Assembly (NCBI RefSeq): GCF_028476545.1
Contig: NW_026733187.1
Location: 1 to 64,000, forward strand
Source: Physella acuta
Lineage: Eukaryota > Mollusca > Gastropoda > Physidae
DNA length: 64,000 nt
Direction: 5' to 3'
Shown here: positions 11,801 through 22,374 of the stretch, piece by piece
How the letters are laid out: the number at the start of each line of letters is the position of its first letter
Numbering within the stretch: the first letter of the stretch is position 1
Made by a program: the position numbers and the translations under genes
The notes under the pieces: generated by a model
Seen by the model: only the letters and a program-made list of their open reading frames with translations
The model's database searches: none
What the model was told of the DNA's origin: nothing

Positions 11801-14800
11801 CATTCACAGATGATAATATGTTGGGTTTTTTTTTTCTTTCTACAAAATCAATTAGATATATATAGTGTTCTTATATTATTTTTATAATTACACTAAATTT
11901 AAACTTTGACACACTTGAGTTATCAAACAGACTGTTTAATTTTACATGAATATATATGCAATATTTTAGAATGGTAACTAAAGATCCAGAAAAGCGGCCA
12001 TCAGCTACAGACGTCACAAAATTTCCTTTCATAGCCAAAAACATGGTTGTAAGTACATGCAAGTTTCTGTCTTGTTTTATGTAAAAAAAAATTCAACCAA
12101 TCAAAAAGCATGAAAACAGGAAGTCTGCTGTGTTACAGCTAACTTAGACTTGTCAATACATTCATTTTTTTTTATAGTTTCTTCAAATTTATGCAATGAA
12201 ATAAATTCTAGACAAAGTAGAAAAGATTCATGCCTGCACACTGCTTACTATAATGAAAAAAAAAGATTCCAAAATTGAAACTTGTTTTAATAATTTCCAT
12301 ATCTACTGCCTGTTGTAGAAAATGAAAGAGACGCTGACAGAAGAATACAAAGCCAAGCATAACTTGAACCCTGAAACTGCTGATAGGGAGGCACTGGAGC
12401 TGGCTTCATTGTTGTATGTACCTCGTCTGTTTTTAAAACTTGGTTGTCATTAATTGCCCTTTGGATATACAGAGTTAATATCCTTGTCATGAAATGCTTT
12501 TGGGCGAGTAAGCAAATGGTTGCTAGCCCGAAGTCCAAAGTTCAAACCCTCAGGCAGATGAGGCTCATCAGCTGGGAACAGCAACCCATCTAGGGGAGAA
12601 AACCGGTATCAAGCTCAAGCGGTACAGGTTATATCCTGTTCCTTGGGTCCATCTGCTGTGTGGAGAGAGGCGGCCTGATGCATGGGCAACATCTGGCTCT
12701 TCTCAACTTAGGGCCCAGGCTGTGTGCTTGGATATCCAATGCGCAATCATCCAATGGTCTATTAGACAACGGAGGGTTAAAATACTGTACACTTGACAGC
12801 TCTTGTATTCTTGTACCTTGTAGTAGATAAATATTAGTTTCAACATTCATTTGTAATCTAAAAATATCCTCACCGTGCTGAACCTCTAAAAATGTCCCCT
12901 CCCCAGACGTGAAAAGTCTCACCTAGATGACCTTAGGTCAACCATGGACAAATCAAACAAAGAAGAGGAGACCAGGACAGAGAAGAAAAAACTAACTGCC
13001 AGAGAAAGGTTAATTCTTCGCAAACGGGAGGAAGCAGACAAGAGAGCTCAGGATTTAAAGTTAGTATCTTCAGTCTTCAATATACCACAGGCAATAGTCT
13101 CAGTTATATAAAAAAAAATTCCAATATATTACAGGTAACGTCTCCAATATATCGGTGGCAACAGTCTCAACTTTGTCACAGGAAACCTCCTATATATTAC
13201 ATGAAACAGTCTCAATTATATCACATGAAACCTCCTATATATCACAGGCAACAATCTCAGTTATGTCACAGGAAACCTCCTATATATCACATGAAACAGT
13301 CTAAATTACATCACATGAAACCTATATATCACATGAAACAGTCTCAATTACATCACATGAAACCTCCTATATATCACATGAAACAGTCTAAATTACATCA
13401 CATGAAACCTCCTATATATCACAGGCAACAATCTCAGTTATGTCACAGGAAACCTGCTATATATCACAGGCAACAGACTCAGTTATATTACAGAAAACTT
13501 TCAATATATTACAGGCAACATCTCCACTATATCACAAGCAACAGTCTTCGATATGTCACGTTCTTGTTTTGATCATTTCACACACAACAGCCTCACTGAA
13601 GGTCTCATAACATAAGGACATATGCATCTCTTTATCTTCACTAAAAAATTTGGGAAATTGTTTTTGTTTTAGATTTTATTTGAAAATTTTTTTTTAACAG
13701 AAAAGCGACTAAAATTCAACTGGAGGAAAACGCCGAGAGACGAAATAAAATAAAAAACAGTTTTGAACAAACCACTGTAAGTTTTAGTAGAGTATTCTCT
13801 CAGATTTTATCATACACTTTATGGTACATTTAGAACATGTTGTGTTTATTTCATGTTTTATTATGTAACTGTTTGTTGGGTCAGCATTTGTACACAGAAG
13901 TTTTTGTTAAGTATTAAAATTTAAAAGTTGGGCTGTACGTATGTTTGTCTTTAAGTAGCTCAGTCTTCTAGTAGTTACCAAATTACGTTCATATGGTAAA
14001 CTTATAGTCTCTCTTGGATTTTTTATAAACATGACTTTACAATGGTTGAATGGTAGAGCCTTTGGCTGCTAACCCAAACTTTATGAGTTTGGAACTTGTG
14101 TCTTTAGGACGTCCCTGAGTCCACTTAGCTCTAATAGGAACCTGGCTTAAGTTGGGGAAAGAATAGGTGGCTGAGAATATTGCTGATTACACCATCCCTT
14201 CTTACTTACTTACTACTATAACTAGCTCAACTTTATGACACAAATGTTGACTTTCATTTACTGTGACTGGATGTACTACTATAACTAGCTTAACTTTGTG
14301 AAAGAAATTTTAAACTATTTTACTGTGACCAGATGTACTACTATAACTAGCTCAACTTTGTGACACAAATGTTGACTTTATTTTCATTTACTGTGAATGG
14401 ATGTACTACTATAACTAGCTCAACTTTGTGACAGAAATTTTAAACTGTATTTTACTGTGACAAGATGTACTACTATAACTATCTCAACTTTGTGACAGAA
14501 ATTTAAAACTGTATTTTACTGTGACCAGATGTACTACTATAACTATCTCAACTTTGTGACACAAATGTTGACTTTATTTTCATTTACTGTGAATGGATGT
14601 ACTACTATAACTAGCTCAACTTTGTGACACAAATTTTAAACTGTATTTTACTGTGACAAGATGTACTACTATAACTAGCTCAACTTTGTGACACAAATTT
14701 TAAACTGTATTTTACTGTGACAAGATGTACTACTATAACTATCTCAACTTTGTGACACAAATGTTGACTTTATTTTCATTTACTGTGACTGGATGTACTA

Positions 14801-17800
14801 CTATTACTAGCTCAACTTTGTGACAGAAATTTTAAACTGTATTTTACTGTGACCAGATGTACTACTATAACTAGCTCAACTTTGTGACACAAATTTGAAA
14901 CTTTATTTTACTGTGACCAGATATACTACTATAACTAGCTCAACTTTGTGACAGAAATTTTTAAAATTTAATTTACTGTGACCAGATGTACTACTATAAC
15001 TAGCTCAACTTTGTGACAGAAATTTTAAACTTTATTTTACTGTGACCAGATGTACTACTATAACTAGCTCAACTTTGTGACAGAAATTTTAAAATTTATT
15101 TTACTGTGACCAGATGTACTACTATTACTAGCTCAACTTTGTGACAGAAATTTAAAATTTATTTTACTGTGACCAGATGTACTACTATAACTAGCTCAAC
15201 TTTGTGACAGAAATTTTAAAATTTATTTTACTGTGACCAGATGTACTGCTATAACTATCTCAACTTTGTGACAGAAATTTTAAACTGTATTTTACTGTGA
15301 CCAGATGTACTACTATAACTAGCTCAACTTTGTGACAGAAATTTTAAACTGTATTTTACTGTGACCAGATGTACTACTATAACTAGCTCAACTTTGTGAC
15401 AGAAATTTTAAAATTTATTTTACTGTGACCAGATGTACTACTATTACTAGCTCAACTTTGTGACAGAAATTTAAAATTTATTTTACTGTGACCAGATGTA
15501 CTACTATAACTAGCTCAACTTTGTGACAGAAATTTTAAAATTTATTTTACTGTAACCAGATGTACTACTATAACTATCTCAACTTTGTGACAGAAATTTT
15601 AAAATTTATTTTACTGTAACCAGATGTACTACTATAACTAGCTCAACTTTGTGACAGAAATTTTAAAATTTATTTTACTGTGACCAGATGTACTACTATA
15701 ACTAGCTCAACTTTGTGACAGAAATTTTAAAATTTATTTTACTGTAACCAGATGTACTACTATAACTAGCTCAACTTTGTGACAGAAATTTTAAAATTTA
15801 TTTTACTGTGACCAGATGTACTACTATAACTAGCTCAACTTTGTGACAGAAATTTTAAAATTTATTTTACTGTAACCAGATGTACTACTATAACTAGCTC
15901 AACTTTGTGACAGAAATTTTAAAATTTATTTTACTGTAACCAGATGTACTACTATAACTAGCTCAACAGAAATTTTAAACTGTATTTTACTGTGACCAGA
16001 TGTACTACTATAACTAGCTCAACTTTATGACAGAAATTTTAAACTTTATTTTACTGTGACCAGATGCCAGTGTGGAAAGGAGGGGAAGGGGAAGGTAAAG
16101 GCCTAAAGAACGCTCTGACAGTCAAGGACCCACGGCTTGAGCATTCTTATTATGAAACCATTAGTAAGTGACTATTTTTGTGTTAGATAGTATACTGACA
16201 TTTAAATAATGATTTAAACGTGTGAAATGTCAACTCAGTTTTTGGTTCTTAAGCCATCAAATGACGTAAAAAAGATCTTAGCATGCTGAATAAAGCACAG
16301 CCTACATTAGTTACCAGGTTTATTTACTCTTACGCAAATGTTGATGTGCTTTCCTTCAATCAACATTTTTCATGGAATTAGAAATATTTTTTTCTAAATG
16401 TGACCAGGGTATGAATTAATGGAAGACTTTTATAACATTTACTGGACACTGTTATAATAATAAAATTGTTGGCATTTCAAAATGACTGCAAAATAGGGAT
16501 TTGAACTGAGTTTTCTATTCCTGTTGTGGGGAGGGGAGTTTATTAAAAGTCAGCTCAAAAACTATTATACATTTTTATTTAAACTTTGTTTGTTTAAAAC
16601 TTTTTTGAAAGATTTCTATTCCAAAGTTAAGCTTTTTTATTTAAAGGCTGTAAAGAAAAATATTTCAAATATTCAAAATTAAATACATTTTTTTGCATTG
16701 TAGTAAATCGTCAAGACAAATACGGTTCTTCTGAAGACGAAGGAGACACTGTGGTAGACATGTCAACTAAAAGACGCAGCTCGGATTTTGACTCTGATGA
16801 TTCATACACAAACAGCAGGCAGTTGAAAAGTAAGGATCGATTAGTTCGGACCATGTCGGACAGGATGCCTCGGACCTTGACTGACCGAACACCCAACACG
16901 CTCAGCCTGACCATGGGAGCGGAGCGTCCCATCATGCCGATGAAGGATTTGATGGTGTATAATAGAGAGTATTCATCTCTGGACTTCAAGGATGGTGAGT
17001 CGTCTTAAGGCTTTTAGGGGTGGAGCCATCATAAGTGTGACAGCTAATGGGAGAGTGAGTTATCTTTAAAGAGCTTATACTATGAGGCTTTTAGGGGTGG
17101 GGCTATCATAAGTGTGACAGTTAATGGGAGCATAGCTTCCCATAAATAAGGTGAGCTGATCCATGATACAGAAAGTAAAGGGCAAGTGGGCATATGACAG
17201 GTGGGCATATGACAGGTGGGCATATGACTGTGACATGCAGAGACAGCTCGTTTGGGCCCCTGGATGAAAGTGTATCAGTCATGTCCCCCCCCCCATCTAA
17301 AACTACCCCCCCACCCTAAAACTACCACTCATAACATTTTACTAATGTTATGTGGACATTCACTGGAATATACATTTGGGACTTACAAGTTACATACACA
17401 AACCATTCAAACTGAATAATTAAAATCTATTTAATCTATCCTATGTTAGCCAGATATAACCAGCCAATTAACGGGTTCATTAGTGATTGTCATGTGTTGC
17501 CAGGTATACCAGACACGCCTGACCTGGCAGACACCTATTACGAGCAGTTCAAAGACTTTGATAAGGACGACAGTGAAGAAGATGATGATGATAATGAAGG
17601 AACTGTCACTGTAAAAGATGATGAGGAAAATTTTATCAATTGTCTTGAGATGGCCTTGGACAAAGATGACGGAGGTGAGACTGGTTGGAACATTTTTTTT
17701 TCTTTATTTTCTTTTGTTTTTACCTTTTGTTTCATTTGTGTGCAAATAAAGACAGTTATTTGTAGTAGAGTTCAAGGTAGCTGAAGAGTTAACATGGGTT

Positions 17801-19179
17801 AAATGTAACAGTATAAAAAAAATGTCCATATATATCTGGCCCAGTTTGGGTGATGATATTCAAGTGGGGGGGGGGGGGGGTCACTCTAAGGTGGAATTTC
17901 AATCAGATGTAATAGAAGTAGTTCGGCCACAAATGGTGATAGGGGGTCATCCATAAATGACGTCACGCTTTTTTTGACGATTTTTACCTCCCCCCCTCCC
18001 CTCCGTCACACTTCGTCACAAAAAGCCAGACCCCCCCCCCTAAAATGACGTCACACCTCAACCTACAACCCCCCTCAAAATTGCAGTTGAATTTTTTTTA
18101 AACATTAATATTTTTCCAAAATGTTGTCTAAACTATTACAATTTATTAAAACAGTTATCTAAAACGCGAAATAACGTCTAAAATTCGTTTTCTAACATTG
18201 CTTTTTTATAATGCAAAAATGTGACGTCGCAACATCTGACCCCCCCCCCCCCCCCCTCCCCCTCATCACACATCGTCACAAAATTACGGACCCCCCCTCC
18301 CCCCTACAAGTGTGACGTCATTTATGGATGACCCCTAGGCATAATTAATTAATATGTTATATATATACATAGCTATTTTAAGAAAGGGAATTTGAAACAA
18401 TGAAATAAGAAATAACAATGACTGAGAAGGTTAGCTCTTATTAAGACTAATTTACATTATGTGAGTTTCAAATTTAACAATCAATCCCTGATTCTATTTA
18501 GATTAGATGAAAAAAAAATACAGTTGGATTCTTTATAGGTCAATAACTGATATAAAACTTTATCTACAGAATCTACTTTGGTGAGTGATGACACTGTTTC
18601 AGGGGCTTTTGGCCCTGCAGCAAGGGAGACAAAAATAAAAAATTTGAAAGGGTGAGTTATCTTTCTTATCTTTATAGACAAAAGAATAAGATATTTTAAG
18701 AATTTTTTTAAAATATGGATTTTTTAAAGAATTGTTGAAATATGCACTAGATCTAAATATTTCATTTTTTTCAATTTAATATGTTTATTACAAAAATAAA
18801 ATTTTGGCTATTTATATTACCACTGGATTTAAAATGCTAATGAAGTTCACACAAAATTTTTTATCTAAGTTTTTTTTTTCCAATTGACTAGTAAATGTTC
18901 TTTTAATCACTTATGTAAGTAAACTATACTACAACTGATAATACCAGAGTTCTCTATAGTAAAGTTAGCTTTTAATAATCTTTTTACAGTGAGTGCATCC
19001 GTACTTTGGGAGAGGAAGGATTCAAACAAGCGTACAGTTACCTAAAACAGGCAAGGACAAAGGAAAATAAATCCGAGAAAGAAATAATGGATGGCTTGAG
19101 AAAGTTGGTCAAAAATCCATCGGATTGTTTTGCTGTGGATCAGCTCTTATTTCTTGAAGAACAAGCAAAGTTCAGCTAG
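8894..19179 (+). CDS. NEK11: Serine/threonine kinase NEK11 (NIMA-related)
   Basis: NEK11 is a NIMA-related kinase tied to the DNA-damage G2/M checkpoint in mammals; the molluscan role is inferred. Coding exons: 8894-9036, 9498-9663, 10277-10425, 10851-11012, 11554-11703, 11970-12048, 12319-12413, 12907-13059, 13701-13776, 16064-16163, 16704-16994, 17450-17674, 18570-18651, 18990-19179. All junctions are GT-AG and keep phase, giving 686 aa (human 645). The start AAAATGC follows a likely 5' UTR acceptor at 8856. The kinase domain (about 22-290) shows GSGNFG (29-34), Lys52 in VLKEI, HRD (147-149), DFG (166-168) and a TGTP..SPE activation segment. The VLKEISVGEL block and the C-terminal SYLKQAR..DCFAVDQLLFLEEQ block match NEK11 specifically. 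A Lys/Glu coiled coil (about 320-390) and an acidic stretch (exon 12) lie between. Exons 4, 8, 10 and 11 adjoin tandem repeats. Confidence 0.93.
9910..10110 (+). repeat. SINE copy in NEK11 intron 2
   Basis: Head partly kept (GTGTGGTTGAATGATCCTGC). The body GAGTCCACCCAGCTCT..GAGTACCTAACAC..TCATAGTGCTGACC..TTCATCTGGCCCATG is shared with 45275-45490, 8100-8245 and 14041-14205. Same strand as the gene. Confidence 0.65.
10663..10896 (+). repeat. 117-bp tandem duplication creating a decoy NEK11 exon 4
   Basis: Two copies, 10663-10779 and 10780-10896, each hold the end of intron 3, the acceptor CTCAACTAG, and the first 45-50 bases of exon 4. Only the second continues into the whole exon (10851-11012). 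The first (decoy exon from 10732) codes RNIFLHNNLLKIGDFGI in frame and then meets TAA at 10781-10783, where the second copy's intron begins. Divergence between copies is low, so the duplication is fairly recent. The second copy is the real exon because only it continues past DFG to a donor. Confidence 0.9.
12487..12610 (+). repeat. tRNA-derived SINE-like repeat in NEK11 intron 7
   Basis: Has a tRNA-like head (AAATGGTTGCTAGCC) and a B-box-like AGTTCAAACCC. It then reads CAGATGAGGCTCATCAGC, shared with about 42830-42860. The family body differs from that at 9910. Confidence 0.5.
13070..13560 (+). repeat. Tandem array at the start of NEK11 intron 8
   Basis: Degenerate units built on CACATGAAACCTCCTATAT and CAACAGTCTCAATTATAT, about 43-48 bp, roughly ten copies. 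The array begins about ten bases after the exon 8 donor (GT at 13060). It does not visibly include the donor. The 123-aa open frame across it is a repeat artefact. Confidence 0.85.
14041..14205 (+). repeat. tRNA-derived SINE in NEK11 intron 9
   Basis: The head AATGGTTGAATGGTAGAGCC..TTTGGCTGCTAACC resembles a tRNA A-box region. The body GAGTCCACTTAGCTCTAAT..AACCTGGCTT..GTTGGGGAAAG matches the other SINE copies. The 64-bp array begins directly after it. Confidence 0.65.
14205..16063 (+). repeat. 64-bp minisatellite carrying copies of the NEK11 exon 10 acceptor
   Basis: About 29 tandem units of 61-68 bp with ends such as TTTTACTGTGACCAG followed by ATGTACTACTATAACTAG. The last unit runs without a break into exon 10, whose true acceptor and first bases are TTACTGTGACCAG|ATGCC. 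Most units thus carry the same acceptor, the same upstream sequence, a branch-point-like CTATAAC and the ATG that begins the exon. Some have TAACCAG instead. Exon 9 ends in phase 0, so splicing to a decoy would read ATG TAC TAC TAT AAC TAG, ending the protein at about residue 396, after the kinase domain and coiled coil. Confidence 0.95.
17005..17131 (+). repeat. Direct duplication next to the NEK11 exon 11 donor
   Basis: AGGCTTTTAGGGGTGG..CATCATAAGTGTGACAG..TAATGGGAG occurs at about 17008-17052 and 17084-17131, starting about 12 bases after the donor at 16995. A short triplication of GGGCATATGACAGGT follows at about 17188-17228. Confidence 0.8.
17943..18335. mobile_element. CRE-bearing MITE, copy 1 (family C), in NEK11 intron 12
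   Basis: A 393-bp element with inverted ends GGGGTCATCCATAAATGACG and its reverse complement, and a 3-bp target duplication TAG (17940-17942 and 18336-18338). Several long C runs, an inner inverted AAATGACGTCACACC, and a middle AACGCGAAATAACGTCTAAA are shared with the other copies. No coding capacity. Three-base duplications fit PIF/Harbinger-type elements, but no transposase was seen. Confidence 0.9.
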
Positions 19180-19529
19180 TGGAGAATTTTTTTTTAAATT
19201 TGTATCTGAACATTTTTTTAATATAGATCTACATTCCAAGTATTACACCAAAATAGAATTAATATATATTTAACAATTTTATATAATTTTAATTTACCAG
19301 CAGTGATTCTATTTTTTTGTGTTTATGTACAAAATATTTTTTAATGTCTTTCATTAATATTTTTGAATAATAAGGATTTTATTAATGACTTCATTGAAAT
19401 TACGATTTTTTTTTTCAATGTAAACTTGGCCGTCCATTAGTGTCCATTGTAAAAAAAAAAAAATTTTCCATTGTCTATGAAAATTGTTTTTTTTATTGTT
19501 GTGATATAATCCCAATTTTTTATCTAATA

Positions 19530-19757
19530 TTTGACACCATGGTGTTGTGGATGTCTGACCTTTGACACCATGATGTTCTGAATGTCTGACCTTTGACACC
19601 ATGATGTTCTGGATGTTTGACCTTTGACACCATGGTGTTCTTGATGTCTGACCTTTGACACCATAGTGCTGTAGATGTCTGACCTTTAACACCATGGTGT
19701 TCTGGATGTCTGACATTTGACACCATGATGTTCTGGATGTCTGACCTTTGACAGCAT
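19530..19757. repeat. 31-bp minisatellite downstream of NEK11
   Basis: About seven to eight units of GACACCATGATGTTCTGGAT plus GTCTGACCTTT, in the likely 3' UTR. The minus-strand open frames of 101 and 147 aa across it are artefacts of a stop-free unit. Confidence 0.9.
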
Positions 19758-21149
19758 GGATGTGTGTAGGACTGTAGAAGTAGCATAGAGACAACACACT
19801 GAGAGAAGACCAGTTGCCATCTCATGTCAATGGCTTCAGAGCAGCTGTGAAAATATATTTAATTATATTTAATTAGATCCTAAAAAGCACTTTATGTTAC
19901 ATGTGTAATTTTTGTGTATGAAAAAAGAATATAGCTTAGAAGTTACTATCTGTTTAGTTTTAAATATTATAGGTCGTATCATCATGCCAGTTTAGAATTT
20001 GATTTGTGAAATTAGTAGTATTGTTTGAAATCCAAGTACATAATTTTTTTTTTAAATCGACATTATTTTGATTCAAATTAATGTCTCTTTATTTATATTT
20101 TTAAAATTTCATGACTGTTCCAAAGCATTAATTTGATTGTAAGGTTTTTTAATGTAATGTTATTGTATTTTTAAAAATTAATTTTTGCTTTTTAAAAATG
20201 TAGTAGTTTATTTTAATCTTGATGATTTTCAGAATATTTATAATTTTATGCTTTTAAATGAGAAAGCATGTGATGCATATGTATGTCTAAGGTTTGCTTT
20301 AAAAATGTATTGTAATGCTTTGAAGTGACTGATTCCAATAACATGTGTTACCCACACAATGAACATGTACATTCATTTGTTTTTATTTGTGTATCTTTTA
20401 TGTTACAAAATTTTTTTTTAAATGTGTAGCTTTTTATCTTAACCACAACTATTCATAAGTCAGCTTTTAGTTGTTTTTGTTTTGTTGGCAGCTGTACACC
20501 AGCTTTTAACACCTTGATATTATGTGATGAAAGATAAAACAAAACAAATAATGTGGTATTTCAGTTTACGAACAACTCCATGAACAAACATAGCAGAGAA
20601 CAAATGTTTGGATCATTTTTCATTTAGTGAACCAAACAAAATCGAGTAAACAAAATTATAGTTCCTGCAACCACCAATTATCTCTGCTGATTCAGACTAA
20701 TTAAACAGTAACAAATTAAATTTTTTAACAGTGAACAAATCTTGACCAGGAATTGAGTAATTTCATTAACTGAGATACCACTATGTGTGTATAACTATGT
20801 GTATGATTATAATATACACATACATACACACATATATACATACATAATACACACACATATATATTTTTTTAAATATACATACATATAAGTTCATTCGTTA
20901 TTGTAATTTGTATCACCATGTATACTTTAGTTAAAACATTGACAATTTTGAACCAGTTCATAATTATTTTTTTAGACATTATCAACAGCATAGACACCAC
21001 TGGTTTCACACCAATCTTACTTCCAGTTTGATATTTGCTTTAGGAACTCTCTTCAAATCAAACTCTTGTGGTATAGCAGTATCTACAATTTTACACTATG
21101 CTGTATGTATTAAGTTCTATCTAGGGTGTTGTAATAACTGGCAGGATAG

Positions 21150-21500
21150 TCACTACTGATTGACAACCATTACTGATTGACAGTCATTTCTGATTGACAG
21201 TCAATACTGATTGAGTCATTACTGATTGAGTCACTACTGATTGACAACCATTACTGATTGACAGTCATTACTGATTGACAGCCAGTCTTTACTGATTGAG
21301 TCACTATTGATTGACAGCCACAGTCATTACTGATTGACAGTCACTACTGATTGACAGTCACTACTGATTGACAGTCACTACTGATTGAGTCATTACTGAT
21401 TGAGTCACTACTGATTGACAACCATTACTGATTGACAGTCATTACTGATTGACAGCCACAGTCATTACTGATTGACAGTAACTACTGATTGACACATTGT
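21150..21500. repeat. 16-bp minisatellite TACTGATTGACAGTCA
   Basis: More than 20 tandem units of 12-24 bp built on ACTGATTGACAGTCA with shortened forms (ACTGATTGAGTC) and longer forms (GACAGCCACAGTCA). It lies in the convergent NEK11/DIS3 intergenic region. Confidence 0.9.
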
Positions 21501-21968
21501 ATTGAGTTGTACTGACACTTGTGACAGAATCCTGCATGCAAGGCTGATTAACCCTGCTTAAGCTTCTATATTACTTAGCTTTTATTCCTATGCAGCAAAG
21601 CCTTATAGATGCAGCGCTTCAAAAAATAAGGGGTTTATTTCCTTTAGTCCAGCAGATGTTTAGTTGTATCTGTATGCCAAAAAATGCATTGTTGAACTGT
21701 AAACCTTTTTTTTCTTTCACTATTACTTGCATTTTTTTAAAAAAAAACATTCCAAGCATTTTTTTTTAAATAATTTCAATTATTCAAACAAATTATTTCT
21801 GAAGAAAGAAATCAGTTTCTCTGGTCATTTTTTAACATTTGTTTTTTTTTTAATTACTATTTAGTTTGCTGACCATGCAAAATTCAACTACTTATGATAA
21901 AACATTTATTTTTGTTATTCCTATGCTTGACTGAAGATTGAAGTTAAACTTTTTAAAATGGTATATCA

Positions 21969-21974
21969 AATAAA
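21969..21974 (+). terminator. Poly(A) signal candidate for NEK11
   Basis: AATAAA in TATATCAAATAAAGT, the clearest AATAAA I see downstream of the NEK11 stop. It would imply a 2.8-kb 3' UTR, which is long. Confidence 0.25.
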
Positions 21975-22130
21975 GTAACTAACAGATAAGCCCATATGTG
22001 TTAGCCTTTTGCTTTTGAGAATATTAAGCAGAATTTTGATGTTAAGCTTTTTAAGAATTTTCACAAAGAAAATGAGTAATCATGATTTTATTAAAAAGAA
22101 CACACAAAAATTAATATTTATAACAATTTT

Positions 22131-22136
22131 TTTATT
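22131..22136 (-). terminator. Poly(A) signal of DIS3 (candidate)
   Basis: Minus-strand AATAAA about 240 bases after the DIS3 stop, a usual 3' UTR length. It faces the NEK11 candidate signal about 160 bases away. Confidence 0.5.
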
Positions 22137-22374
22137 GAGGAATACATAATTTTAAAAAGTAACCATTTTACATAACCAATGTACATGAATGTAACATTTT
22201 GCTCCATTAAAATATGACACCAATATGGTGCAGTGCTACATAAAAACCAACTATTCCATTACTTAATCCTTATAGGTAAACAAACTGTGTTAACATGGTG
22301 ACGTATCATTTTACTTAACATAATTTATCTCAACATTTTAGTTACCATCCAAGCAGTGTATTTTATTTACATTA

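Larger units (their letters stand above)
19180..22374. other. Convergent intergenic region between NEK11 and DIS3
   Basis: A/T-rich. Contains the 31-bp array (19530-19757), short CA/TA repeats (about 20790-20880), the TACTGATTGACAGTCA array (21150-21500) and opposing poly(A) signals. No gene seen. Confidence 0.6.

Noticed and set aside
13201-13572. 123-aa frame with repeated YHMKQSQL words, possible repeat protein
   Set aside because: It lies in a tandem array within NEK11 intron 8; exons 8 and 9 join in phase without it.
14205-16063. Regular repeat spacing that might suggest a CRISPR array
   Set aside because: The units are contiguous with no unique spacers, and the setting is a eukaryotic intron.
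19354-19825. 147- and 101-aa minus-strand frames with repeated HGVKGQTS
   Set aside because: The 31-bp minisatellite unit lacks stops in some frames, so long frames arise by chance.
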